DNA from: Pirellulaceae bacterium
Lineage (GTDB): Bacteria > Planctomycetota > Planctomycetia > Pirellulales > Pirellulaceae
Reading direction: 5' to 3'
NCBI GenBank assembly: GCA_020846515.1
Contig: JADLDX010000606.1
Location: 1-7,972 of the forward strand
Length of the DNA: 7,972 bases
The notes under the pieces: model-generated
Databases searched by the model: none
Told to the model about the DNA's origin: nothing
Seen by the model: the letters and a program-made list of their open reading frames with translations, nothing else
Part shown: positions 1-5,713 of the stretch, in pieces
Position numbering within the stretch: position 1 is the first letter of the stretch
How the letters are laid out: each line of letters begins with the position of its first letter
Program-made: the position numbers and the translations under genes

Positions 1-164
1 AGCCCCATACAGGCCGCTCACAGGCTGGTGATATGCAGGCTGGCTGTACACGCGCCGCACACTCGCTAGCTGCCCACTCGCAGGCTGCGCAGCCCATTTT
101 GTCAGAAAACGGTGGCTGGAAAAGGATAGACAATCGGTCCGCATTTGTTCACAATAAAAGATAG
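1..164 (+). CDS. Possible 3' end of a repetitive protein gene, partial at left edge
   Basis: The frame starting at base 3 is open from the window edge to a TAG at 162-164, about 53 codons. From base 6 to 95 the DNA has a degenerate 15-bp period in that frame: caggctg recurs at 21, 36 and 81, and cactcg at 60 and 75. It encodes pentapeptides of the form [QRL]-A-[AG]-x-x, for example QAGDM and LAAHS. The last 23 residues are not repetitive. The stop lies about 90 bp before a strong + strand terminator, which fits a gene ending here. The opposite strand is also open over the same stretch (148 down to 1, with an ATG at 97), and five-residue periodicity shows there too, so the strand is not certain. 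No family is recognised. This does not match the A-[DN]-L-x-x pentapeptide-repeat consensus. Low confidence. Confidence 0.3.
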   Translation, partial: PHTGRSQAGDMQAGCTRAAHSLAAHSQAAQPILSENGGWKRIDNRSAFVHNKR

Positions 165-252
165 AGGACGATCGGACCGAAGGCCGTCGCGTTGCCGACG
201 CATTCCCTTGAATTCAGATCGACCTATTTATTCGGCCTCTTCTCTGTTCCGA
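165..252 (+). other. Non-coding stretch before terminator (3' UTR or small RNA body)
   Basis: No convincing gene is seen between the TAG at 162-164 and the terminator. Two more small hairpins precede it: 134-141 pairs perfectly with 173-180 (8 bp), and 185-189 with 196-200 (5 bp, 6-base loop). Together with the terminator this could be a structured 3' UTR or a short RNA. No clear promoter is visible: TTGTCA at 99-104 has no good -10 box at proper spacing. An open frame spanning 145-330 runs straight through the terminator and is not credible as a gene. Confidence 0.3.
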
Positions 253-290
253 CCCTATCGCCAGCATGTGCTGGCGATGGGGTTTTTTTT
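253..290 (+). terminator. Rho-independent terminator
   Basis: Bases 253-266 pair with 269-282 in a 14-bp stem with one T-G wobble (256/279) and a very tight loop, followed at once by eight T residues (283-290). The T-run is on the + strand side only, so it stops rightward transcription coming from the left part of the window or from beyond it. It lies in a tail-to-tail position with the leftward purE-purK operon, whose transcript would arrive from the other side. Confidence 0.88.
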
Positions 291-334
291 GGCGTCGATC
301 ATAACATGGGCCAAAAACTCTGATTTGTAGCGTA

Positions 335-398
335 ACGGCGCAAGCCGTACGGTGAGTTTCCTAGCAAATCGACGTCGGTACCGGACGGCTTGCGCCGT
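335..398. repeat. Inverted repeat, REP-like element (family A)
   Basis: Bases 335-353 and 380-398 are reverse complements over 19 bp with one mismatch (349/384), separated by a 26-base loop. The right arm carries the core accggacggcttgcgccg, which recurs exactly at 6877-6894 and 6927-6944, so this is a dispersed element rather than a one-off hairpin. A second, imperfect pairing is possible between 395-403 and 416-423. There is no T-run on either side, so a classical terminator is unlikely, although the hairpin lies about 75 bp beyond the purK stop and may protect or end that mRNA. Confidence 0.8.
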
Positions 399-471
399 AC
401 CGCTTCTAATCGCTAGCGTACGGTTTAGCCCGACTCATCATCGCCAATCTCATAATCTGCAGAACTCCAGA

Positions 472-1704
472 TCAAACCAACGCAGCCCGCAGTCGCACCG
501 CCCGCTCGACAGCTTCCTCAGCCGTGGCCGCGGTGCAAGTGATGTGTCCCATTTTGCGCCCGACACGTGGCTGAGCTTTACCGTACAGATGCAAGTGGGC
601 GTCATTGGCCTCAAATACCTTGGACCATTGCAGATCGGGCCGGCGCGTCCCATCGGGCTCAAACCACAAGTCACCCAGCAGATTTACCATGGCCGCCGGG
701 CGATAGCGATCAGTGCGCCCCAAGGGCAGATTGCAGATCGCACGCAATTGTTGTTCAAACTGGCTGGTGGGAAAGGCTTCGATCGTCAGGTGGCCCGAGT
801 TATGGGGCCGCGGCGCCATCTCATTGACCATCAAGCCCAATCGTGCATCGACAAAGAACTCGACACAAAACAATCCTTCTACCTTAAAGTGGCTGGCAAC
901 ACCGGCGACAATTTCACGCGCATCCTGCTCGTACTCGAGCAATGACGGGCTGACCGGTAATCGCGAGATGTCCAGAATATGATTGGCGTGCGAGTTCTCC
1001 ACCAAGGGGTAAGTGATCACATGTCCTTCCGCATTGCGTGCTCCCAACATCGACAACTCGGCCACAAAGTCGATGCGTTGTTCTGCAATCGCATCGTCGG
1101 TATTCAGCGATGCCCACGCATCACTCGCCCCCTCGGGCGATCGCACCACCGCTTGCCCTTTACCGTCATAGCCCGATCGACTGGTCTTGATCACCAAAGG
1201 CCAACCCAGTTTCGAACCCGCGTGAATGACATCATCTGCTGATTGAATGGGCAAGAACGGCGTGACCGGAAATCCGGCTGAACGCAATGATGATTTTTCC
1301 AGCACGCGATTCTGACACACCTCAAGAAACTCAGCCCCCGGACGTGTGAGACTATACCGCGCGGCGCTCTTCAGCCAGGCTGCCGGTACGTTTTCGAACT
1401 CGAGCGTTATCGCTCGGCAACCTTGCGCAAAGGTCTCGACCAACTCCAGGCAATGGTCGGTACCCTGTTCATGGTTCGAAGTAAGTGCTTGGTCGGTTTC
1501 AGGATGTTCGTCCTGCTGTCGGCCTTGGTCGTCGACGTTTGTGGGGCAGAGATGTCGATCAGCGGCCTGTCCGGCCGGGCAAATTGGTTCAGCATCAAAA
1601 ACGGCCACATGATAGCCGCGGGCTTGCGCGACGTGGGTAAACATGCGCCCCAGTTGCCCACCGCCGAAGATGCCTAGCCAACTGCCTGGATTAATCTGCT
1701 CCAA
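472..1704 (-). CDS. purK: N5-carboxyaminoimidazole ribonucleotide synthetase (PurK)
   Basis: PurK uses ATP and bicarbonate to turn 5-aminoimidazole ribonucleotide (AIR) into N5-CAIR in de novo purine synthesis, in the cytoplasm; PurE takes the product. The sequence is a full ATP-grasp enzyme. From the start chosen here (410 aa) it shows GGGQLGRM at 14-21, LEFENVP near 101-107, the ATP-binding stretch KTSRSGYDGKGQ at 173-184, NEMAPRPHNSGH at 294-305, TSQFEQQLRAI at 313-323, YGK at 374-376 and GRKMGH at 382-387. There is no ATG before GGGQLGRM. TTG codons at 1737, 1710 and 1704 are possible starts; 1704 is preferred because GGGAG lies nine bases upstream, while 1737 (421 aa) has no ribosome site. 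The gene follows purE closely, so they form an operon. An unusual polar stretch at about residues 58-83 looks inserted between the first two motifs. Identity is very secure; the start is not. Confidence 0.96.
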   Translation of the reverse strand: MEQINPGSWLGIFGGGQLGRMFTHVAQARGYHVAVFDAEPICPAGQAADRHLCPTNVDDQGRQQDEHPETDQALTSNHEQGTDHCLELVETFAQGCRAITLEFENVPAAWLKSAARYSLTRPGAEFLEVCQNRVLEKSSLRSAGFPVTPFLPIQSADDVIHAGSKLGWPLVIKTSRSGYDGKGQAVVRSPEGASDAWASLNTDDAIAEQRIDFVAELSMLGARNAEGHVITYPLVENSHANHILDISRLPVSPSLLEYEQDAREIVAGVASHFKVEGLFCVEFFVDARLGLMVNEMAPRPHNSGHLTIEAFPTSQFEQQLRAICNLPLGRTDRYRPAAMVNLLGDLWFEPDGTRRPDLQWSKVFEANDAHLHLYGKAQPRVGRKMGHITCTAATAEEAVERAVRLRAALV

Positions 1705-1746
1705 TTCCAACCACTCCCAACCAAAAAGAGGTAACAAAAACGCACG

Positions 1747-2247
1747 TTATTGCAGCAGACTGTCGTTCATCACGGCTTGCGTCTGCGCCGCCGACCATTG
1801 TTGGTATCGCTTCGATAAAGCTTCGTCTTGTAAGGCGAGTATGCGGGCGGCCAGCAAACCTGCGTTCTTCGCACCAGCGGCACCAATGGCCAATGTGCCC
1901 ACAGGAATTCCGCCTGGCATCTGCACAATCGAGAGCAACGAGTCCAAGCCACTGAGGCTCTTGCTCTGCACGGGCACACCCAAGACGGGCAAGTGCGTCA
2001 TCGAAGCGACCATGCCTGGGAGGTGAGCAGCTCCACCGGCGCCGGCAATGATCACTTGCAAGCCACGCTGGGCCGCCGTCGTCGCATACTCGACCATCCA
2101 AGCGGGTGTGCGATGCGCAGAGACCACTCGGCACTCGTGGGCAATACCAAACTCATCCAGTACATCGACCGCACCCTTGAGCGTCTCCCAATCGGAACGA
2201 CTGCCCATGATGATCCCGACCGACGGTTGACTCGAACTGCTTGACAT
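1747..2247 (-). CDS. purE: N5-CAIR mutase, class I PurE
   Basis: PurE moves the carboxylate of N5-CAIR from nitrogen to carbon to give CAIR, the step after PurK. The 166-residue protein has the usual class I length and motifs: GSRSD at 15-19 (nucleotide/phosphate binding), SAHRTP at 43-48 containing the catalytic histidine at 45, [11 protein letters not shown] at 69-79 and LPVLGVPV at 86-93. The class II (AIR carboxylase) form is unlikely given the adjacent purK. The ATG at 2247 is chosen; a TTG at 2268 would add seven residues ahead of an already Ser-rich N terminus. No clear ribosome site is present at either. PurK begins 9 to 42 bases after the TAA, depending on its start, so the two are co-transcribed purE first. 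Confidence 0.96.
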   Translation of the reverse strand: MSSSSSQPSVGIIMGSRSDWETLKGAVDVLDEFGIAHECRVVSAHRTPAWMVEYATTAAQRGLQVIIAGAGGAAHLPGMVASMTHLPVLGVPVQSKSLSGLDSLLSIVQMPGGIPVGTLAIGAAGAKNAGLLAARILALQDEALSKRYQQWSAAQTQAVMNDSLLQ

Positions 2248-2372
2248 ATCGGGGCATGCGCCTGGCAAAAATAGAAAACAACTTGGGCCCCATAGGCTTC
2301 AGGGACCCGTACCAAGCGTCAGATTGTAGTGGCGAGGTTGACTGGGCGAAAGCAGCGCAAGGCCGCTTAGGC
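2248..2372. other. Intergenic gap between lipoprotein gene and purE
   Basis: This stretch is bounded by two leftward genes. I see no open frame, no convincing hairpin with T-run on the minus strand, and no purine riboswitch-like structure that I can support. It probably holds the purE promoter, but no clear -10/-35 pair stands out. Confidence 0.35.
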
Positions 2373-2885
2373 TTATTGCCGTCGCATGGGCCGCCACTTG
2401 ACGGGATCTTGATCCGTCGAACCGTTTGGGCCAGGCGATGACGAAGAGGGCCGCCCCTGGTTGGGCAGCGAAGGAATCGCGGGCGGTACATAGGGTGGAA
2501 TCGACCCTACGCCTGCGGCCCCAGAATTTGAGTTGGCACCAGGGGTCGTAAAGGCCGGTCCACGCGCGGGGGCTTGCGACAGTCGACTGGATGGTAAGCT
2601 GTGACCGGATCGCGCCAGCAACTTTTCTGCTTCGTTGACACGAGCTTCCAAATCAGCATTGGCTGCCTGCAGTTTAGCCAACCGCTCTCGGCCTGCCCGA
2701 TACTCAGCCACCAATTTGTCATTCTCGGCTTGAAGCTGCTTGAGCTGAGTACCACTGCCCAGTAGGCCACAGCCCGAAAACACGATAGCCATGACCGCGG
2801 CAGCGCAGACGAACGAGACACGTGTAAGGTAGTTGCCCCACACGGCCCTTGCGTTGATTCGGCTGCAATCGGATCGCTGCCTCAC
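2373..2885 (-). CDS. Predicted coiled-coil lipoprotein, function unknown
   Basis: The 170-residue product starts with an N-terminal signal segment (hydrophobic about 23-37) ending in FSGC, with Cys39 as the likely lipidated residue of a signal peptidase II site. Residues 46-93 form a heptad-like charged helix rich in Leu, Ala, Glu, Lys and Arg, a probable coiled coil. The rest (about 97-170) is Pro, Ser, Gly and Asn rich and probably disordered, ending in basic residues (RPMRRQ). The GTG start at 2885 is supported by AGAGGA seven bases upstream, the best ribosome site in the window; a GTG at 2843 is the alternative. It is likely an envelope protein anchored by lipid with an extended tail. It stands apart from purE by about 125 bp and is divergent from the secreted protein gene at 3064. 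I do not recognise a family; small lipoproteins of this build are often structural or scaffold-like, but that is inference. Confidence 0.75.
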   Translation of the reverse strand: MRQRSDCSRINARAVWGNYLTRVSFVCAAAVMAIVFSGCGLLGSGTQLKQLQAENDKLVAEYRAGRERLAKLQAANADLEARVNEAEKLLARSGHSLPSSRLSQAPARGPAFTTPGANSNSGAAGVGSIPPYVPPAIPSLPNQGRPSSSSPGPNGSTDQDPVKWRPMRRQ

Positions 2886-2981
2886 TCTCGTTTCCTCTGC
2901 GATGAATGACTGGAATGACGCCGCACCTTAGCAAATCATCCTAGCCAACCCAAGAGCGGTTTATTTCGTACCCAGAACTGT

Positions 2982-3008
2982 TTGTCACAGTAAATCTCGG
3001 CCGATAAC
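2982..3008 (+). promoter_or_regulatory. Weak sigma70-like promoter candidate
   Basis: TTGTCA (2982-2987) is followed 15 bases later by GATAAC (3003-3008), about 55 bp before the ATG of the secreted protein gene. Five of six and four of six bases match the consensus boxes, but the spacer is two bases short, so this is only a candidate. The 178-bp gap 2886-3063 must also contain the promoter of the divergent lipoprotein gene, which I cannot place. Confidence 0.25.
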
Positions 3009-3063
3009 ACTTCTCAGTGGCCTACCTTCACTGCTGGCGGATAGATAGCGTTTGGGACTCTTT

Positions 3064-4038
3064 ATGAAAAGAATGCTAGCAATCGCAAGCGTGATCGCGT
3101 GGGTCGCGGCCGGTGTTTGTCCGCCTGCACAGGGTCGAGCCCAAACCCAGGGCCAGTCTCAAGCCACGGATTCATCTACCAGTGCGACGCCAGCAGCCAA
3201 TGGGGGCGGGGCGACAACGGCGGCTACGCAGGCGCCTCTGATTCGCGATCCACGCACCGGCGAACTCTATCAGCAAGAGTTGCAAACGGTCGAGCAACCG
3301 GTGACGCAGTGGCGGCGCAAATATGTAGACCGCACGGTAATGACGCCTCAAACCGTGTTGGAGAACCAGCAAGTGCCGCAGACGACCTACGTGGCTACCA
3401 CGGAATACGTCATGCAGCAGCGGCTCAAGGGTTGGTGGAATCCGCTAGCGGAACCGACCTACGCTTACGAATATGTACCGGTCACGCGCTGGGTCCCACA
3501 GACCACTATGATTACGCGACAAGTACCGGTCGTGAAGATGATCTCGCGCACCGAGCAAGTACCAGTTGATGAACCGGTCACCACGACTCAAAAGGTAACG
3601 CAAGTAGTTCTGCGCAAGCTGCCACAAAACGCAGTGGGGCCAGCGGGCGTCGCTAGTCCAACCGCGTTTGCTTATCAACGCCCTGCCTTCGGTCAATCAC
3701 CCGCTGCAGTCGCGCGCAACCAGCCGCCTGCCGCTTATCCTGGGACCAATCCGGTCAATTACCCGGTCAACTATCCTGTGGCTTATCCAGCTAGTAACAG
3801 TCAACCGCTGCTAGCCAGCGTGCCTGTGTTATCCCAGCAGCGCATGCTGCCTTGGCAACCCGGTACGCTGATCACTGCTCCGGTCAGTGGCCTGCGCAAC
3901 ATTGTGCGCAGCGCCACCGCACCCTTGGCTGGTTCGCAAGCCAATTATGCCGCTCCGATGAACGTCGCTTCGCGTCCATCGGCCACTTGGGGACGCGACG
4001 CCAATCAAGCTGGTATGGCCGCCACTGTCGTACGCTAA
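3064..4038 (+). CDS. Secreted Val/Thr/Pro/Gln-patterned protein, function unknown
   Basis: The ATG at 3064 begins a clear signal peptide (MKRMLAIA..., hydrophobic to about residue 18, likely cut after AQG at 22-24); a TTG at 3052 would add four residues in front of it. GGGA six bases upstream is a weak ribosome site. The 324-residue precursor then has a Gln/Ser/Thr/Ala linker (about 25-56), a core at about 72-183 with repeated short motifs such as VPQTT, VPVT and QVPV in alternating Val/Thr/Gln patterns that suggest beta strands, a Pro/Ala/Tyr-rich linker with three PVNY/PVAY units (near 230-241), and a low-complexity tail. The mature protein has no cysteine. A Trp pair (KGWWNP) and several Tyr residues sit mid-core. 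Similar Val/Pro/Thr repeat proteins are common as predicted surface or cell-wall proteins in planctomycetes, so a structural envelope role is an inference. It is divergent from the lipoprotein gene and convergent with the B3/B4 gene. Confidence 0.8.
   Translation: MKRMLAIASVIAWVAAGVCPPAQGRAQTQGQSQATDSSTSATPAANGGGATTAATQAPLIRDPRTGELYQQELQTVEQPVTQWRRKYVDRTVMTPQTVLENQQVPQTTYVATTEYVMQQRLKGWWNPLAEPTYAYEYVPVTRWVPQTTMITRQVPVVKMISRTEQVPVDEPVTTTQKVTQVVLRKLPQNAVGPAGVASPTAFAYQRPAFGQSPAAVARNQPPAAYPGTNPVNYPVNYPVAYPASNSQPLLASVPVLSQQRMLPWQPGTLITAPVSGLRNIVRSATAPLAGSQANYAAPMNVASRPSATWGRDANQAGMAATVVR
3751..3786 (+). repeat. Three 12-bp in-frame tandem repeats
   Basis: Three consecutive 12-bp units (3751-3762, 3763-3774, 3775-3786) encode PVNY, PVNY and PVAY inside the Pro-rich linker of the secreted protein. 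The first two differ by two synonymous third-position changes, and the third has drifted further. This is likely a small coding microduplication. Confidence 0.7.
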
Positions 4039-4040
4039 CT

Positions 4041-4132
4041 TCGTTTAACAGTCAGCCGCAGGCGTACTGGATTTCCAGGTGTGGGCAATGCTGCCGCAAG
4101 ACAGAGTACGCCTACGGCTGACTGTTAAACGA
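4041..4132. repeat. Long inverted repeat between convergent genes
   Basis: Bases 4041-4068 and 4105-4132 are reverse complements over 28 bp with a single mismatch, around a 36-base loop. The left arm is an inverted copy of the 27-bp unit that follows in tandem. The hairpin starts two bases after the stop of the secreted protein gene and can form in transcripts from both sides. Neither side has a T-run, so it is not a typical intrinsic terminator, but it could block read-through or stabilise both 3' ends. Confidence 0.85.
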
Positions 4133-4188
4133 GTACGCCTACGGCTGACTGTTAAACGAGTACGCCTACGGCTGACTGTTAAACGAGT
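4104..4188. repeat. Tandem array of a perfect 27-bp repeat
   Basis: The unit beginning gagtacgcctacgg and ending gttaaac occurs three times without any difference at 4104-4130, 4131-4157 and 4158-4184, and a fourth copy is cut short after gagt (4185-4188). Units are directly joined with no spacers, so this is not a CRISPR array. The perfect identity points to recent duplication or active homogenisation. The array reaches the stop codon of the B3/B4 gene (4188-4190). Confidence 0.92.
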
Positions 4189-4859
4189 CACAGCGTGATC
4201 GTGACCCCGATGCGCGCGTCGCAGAAAGTCGTCAAGCTTTCAGCCAGGACACGCGCGGTTTGTTCAGCGGTGGCTAGACCAACGGGATCACGCGGGGCAT
4301 AGATAATGGCTACGAGAGCCGTGTCGTCGGACTCGATTTTACCGGCCAGCGAGTCCTTGATAGGGCTGCCCACGGGGCGAGAGGTTGAATCGCTGGCGTC
4401 GCAAGTTACGACCAAGTCTTGCACATCCAATACTTGACCGATCGAGTTAAACACATAACCTTCGCCTTCAGTGCCGCGGCGAACATGCAAGCTGCGCGAG
4501 CACTTGGCCAACGACAGCAGTGAGATGGGCAGGCCACCGGCCAGGCTGCAGGTATTCAGCACATCGACTGGTCCATTGATGCGTGGCAGTGAGCCTTCTT
4601 CCAACGCGCAGCGCATGAGATATTCCTGCGCCGGCTTGCTGCGTCCAGACGCTTTGAACTTGCCAAACTTGAGCATCTGCCGCACGGCGACTCGCAATTT
4701 TTCAGACGCCGGCAATCTGGAATGTTCGACCGCTTGAGCCGCCATATCGTCGGCCCACAAGCGGAGTTTGACCGAGGCCGGCAAAACCTGCACATGCTCG
4801 ACCTCGAGTGCCAAAATCGATAGGCCAGCCAACTCTTGGTCGAGAGTTAATTCGATCAT
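4188..4859 (-). CDS. Free-standing B3/B4 (PheRS beta-like) domain protein
   Basis: The 223-residue protein resembles the solo B3/B4 family, related to the tRNA-binding and editing domain of phenylalanyl-tRNA synthetase beta. The N-terminal third (1-65) is less typical. The domain follows, with SKPAQEYLMR at 74-83, the hallmark LPRINGPVDVLN at 91-102 and the following GGLPIS at 108-113, then VTCDA at 151-155 and SPIKDS at 165-170. The last strand-like segment ends the protein at ITL. In PheRS this domain hydrolyses wrongly charged Tyr-tRNA; the role of solo versions is not established, so tRNA proofreading is only a possibility. The ATG at 4859 lies eight bases after the stop of the upstream gene, so it is the last gene of a three-gene operon. 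No other part of PheRS is present. Confidence 0.82.
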   Translation of the reverse strand: MIELTLDQELAGLSILALEVEHVQVLPASVKLRLWADDMAAQAVEHSRLPASEKLRVAVRQMLKFGKFKASGRSKPAQEYLMRCALEEGSLPRINGPVDVLNTCSLAGGLPISLLSLAKCSRSLHVRRGTEGEGYVFNSIGQVLDVQDLVVTCDASDSTSRPVGSPIKDSLAGKIESDDTALVAIIYAPRDPVGLATAEQTARVLAESLTTFCDARIGVTITL

Positions 4860-4867
4860 GGCTGTGA

Positions 4868-5713
4868 TTATCCCAGGATATCGTCGGGTGGTTCGGGGCC
4901 CTTGCCCGTGTAAAACTTGGTGATGTCGATGCCCCCGCGTTGTTCGTCTTCCAGCAGTTTAATGCGAGACTCCAGCCGCTCTAAACGCCGTTGGATTTGC
5001 GGGATCAGGGCGGGCAAGGTATCCACTGGTTCTTGTTTTGGGACACCGGGGTAGCTCAAGTGTCGCTGCATGGCTGCAAACAAGAACAGGGTATCCTTGC
5101 GCCGATTGGCCTGCGCGATTTTGCCTTCCTGCATTCCAAACAGTACCGGATCGAGCACGCGGTCGTCTTCAATCTGGGATGCTCGCAGATGAAACAATTC
5201 GCTGCGGGCATAGATCAAGTCTGCCAGATCGATCAGTCCCAATTGGCGTCGCACGTTTAGTAGCCATACTTTCCAGTCGCCGGGAAATGTCGAATCCTCC
5301 GCCATGGCTTTCAGGCCACGATCGTAGTTCAAGCGGTTGCGGGACATGGCTTCGAACTCAAAAAAGAACAAACCCTGGAGATTGATCTCTCGACTTCGAT
5401 AATCCGCCTCGGCCGCCAGAATACGCAGGGCTGTGCGATAGTCAAAGCGGCCGCGATCGGTCTCCGCTTCAGCCACTAGAAATGTTTGAAAGGGCGTAAA
5501 GTAGTGTCGTAAGACGGCCATACCACTACTCATCTGTCCGCGATGCTTTAGTTCAGCCAGCATCAAATCGATGGCCATCGGCAATTTGGTCGTGGCTAAG
5601 ATTTCGTAACGCGATTGCTCCAGCAGCTCTTGCAGCGGCAAGTTCTGTCCGACTCGTTCGACGAGCGTCCGAAAGAAATGGGCTTGCTCAACGTACTCTT
5701 CGCGAGGCAGCAT
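4868..5713 (-). CDS. Uncharacterised 281-residue protein
   Basis: I do not recognise this protein's family. It is predicted soluble, with no signal peptide or membrane segment, and mostly helical, rich in Leu, Arg and Glu, with aromatic clusters such as HYFTPFQTF near 70-78 and GLFFFEFEAM near 113-122. A short heptad-like helix (about 238-258, RLERLESRIKLLEDE) suggests oligomerisation or partner binding, followed by a tail ending EPPDDILG. The ATG at 5713 is chosen over a TTG just before it, because it overlaps the upstream esterase stop by one base in the arrangement TGATG, a typical sign of translational coupling. The B3/B4 gene follows eight bases after its TAA. The protein therefore is probably made in fixed ratio with both neighbours. 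Confidence 0.75.
   Translation of the reverse strand: MLPREEYVEQAHFFRTLVERVGQNLPLQELLEQSRYEILATTKLPMAIDLMLAELKHRGQMSSGMAVLRHYFTPFQTFLVAEAETDRGRFDYRTALRILAAEADYRSREINLQGLFFFEFEAMSRNRLNYDRGLKAMAEDSTFPGDWKVWLLNVRRQLGLIDLADLIYARSELFHLRASQIEDDRVLDPVLFGMQEGKIAQANRRKDTLFLFAAMQRHLSYPGVPKQEPVDTLPALIPQIQRRLERLESRIKLLEDEQRGGIDITKFYTGKGPEPPDDILG

Noticed and set aside
99..130. Promoter with TTGTCA at 99-104
   Set aside because: No acceptable -10 box occurs at 16-18 bases; the best AT-rich match is 20 bases away.
145..330. Small rightward open frame
   Set aside because: It reads through a strong terminator hairpin and T-run, starts at TTG without a ribosome site, and resembles no protein.
335..398. Intrinsic terminator for purE-purK
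   Set aside because: The hairpin is good but no T-run follows on the minus strand, and copies of its arms elsewhere show it is a repeat element.
352..945. Rightward open frame of 197 codons
   Set aside because: It lies antisense to purK, whose protein motifs are unmistakable, and its translation is low-quality and Arg/Gln/Pro rich; it is a shadow frame.
4104..4188. CRISPR array
   Set aside because: The 27-bp units are joined directly with no spacers, and no cas gene is nearby.
4188..4859. Fragment of a broken phenylalanyl-tRNA synthetase beta gene
   Set aside because: The protein has its own start, operon position and the length and motifs of the solo B3/B4 family, with no flanking PheRS remnants.
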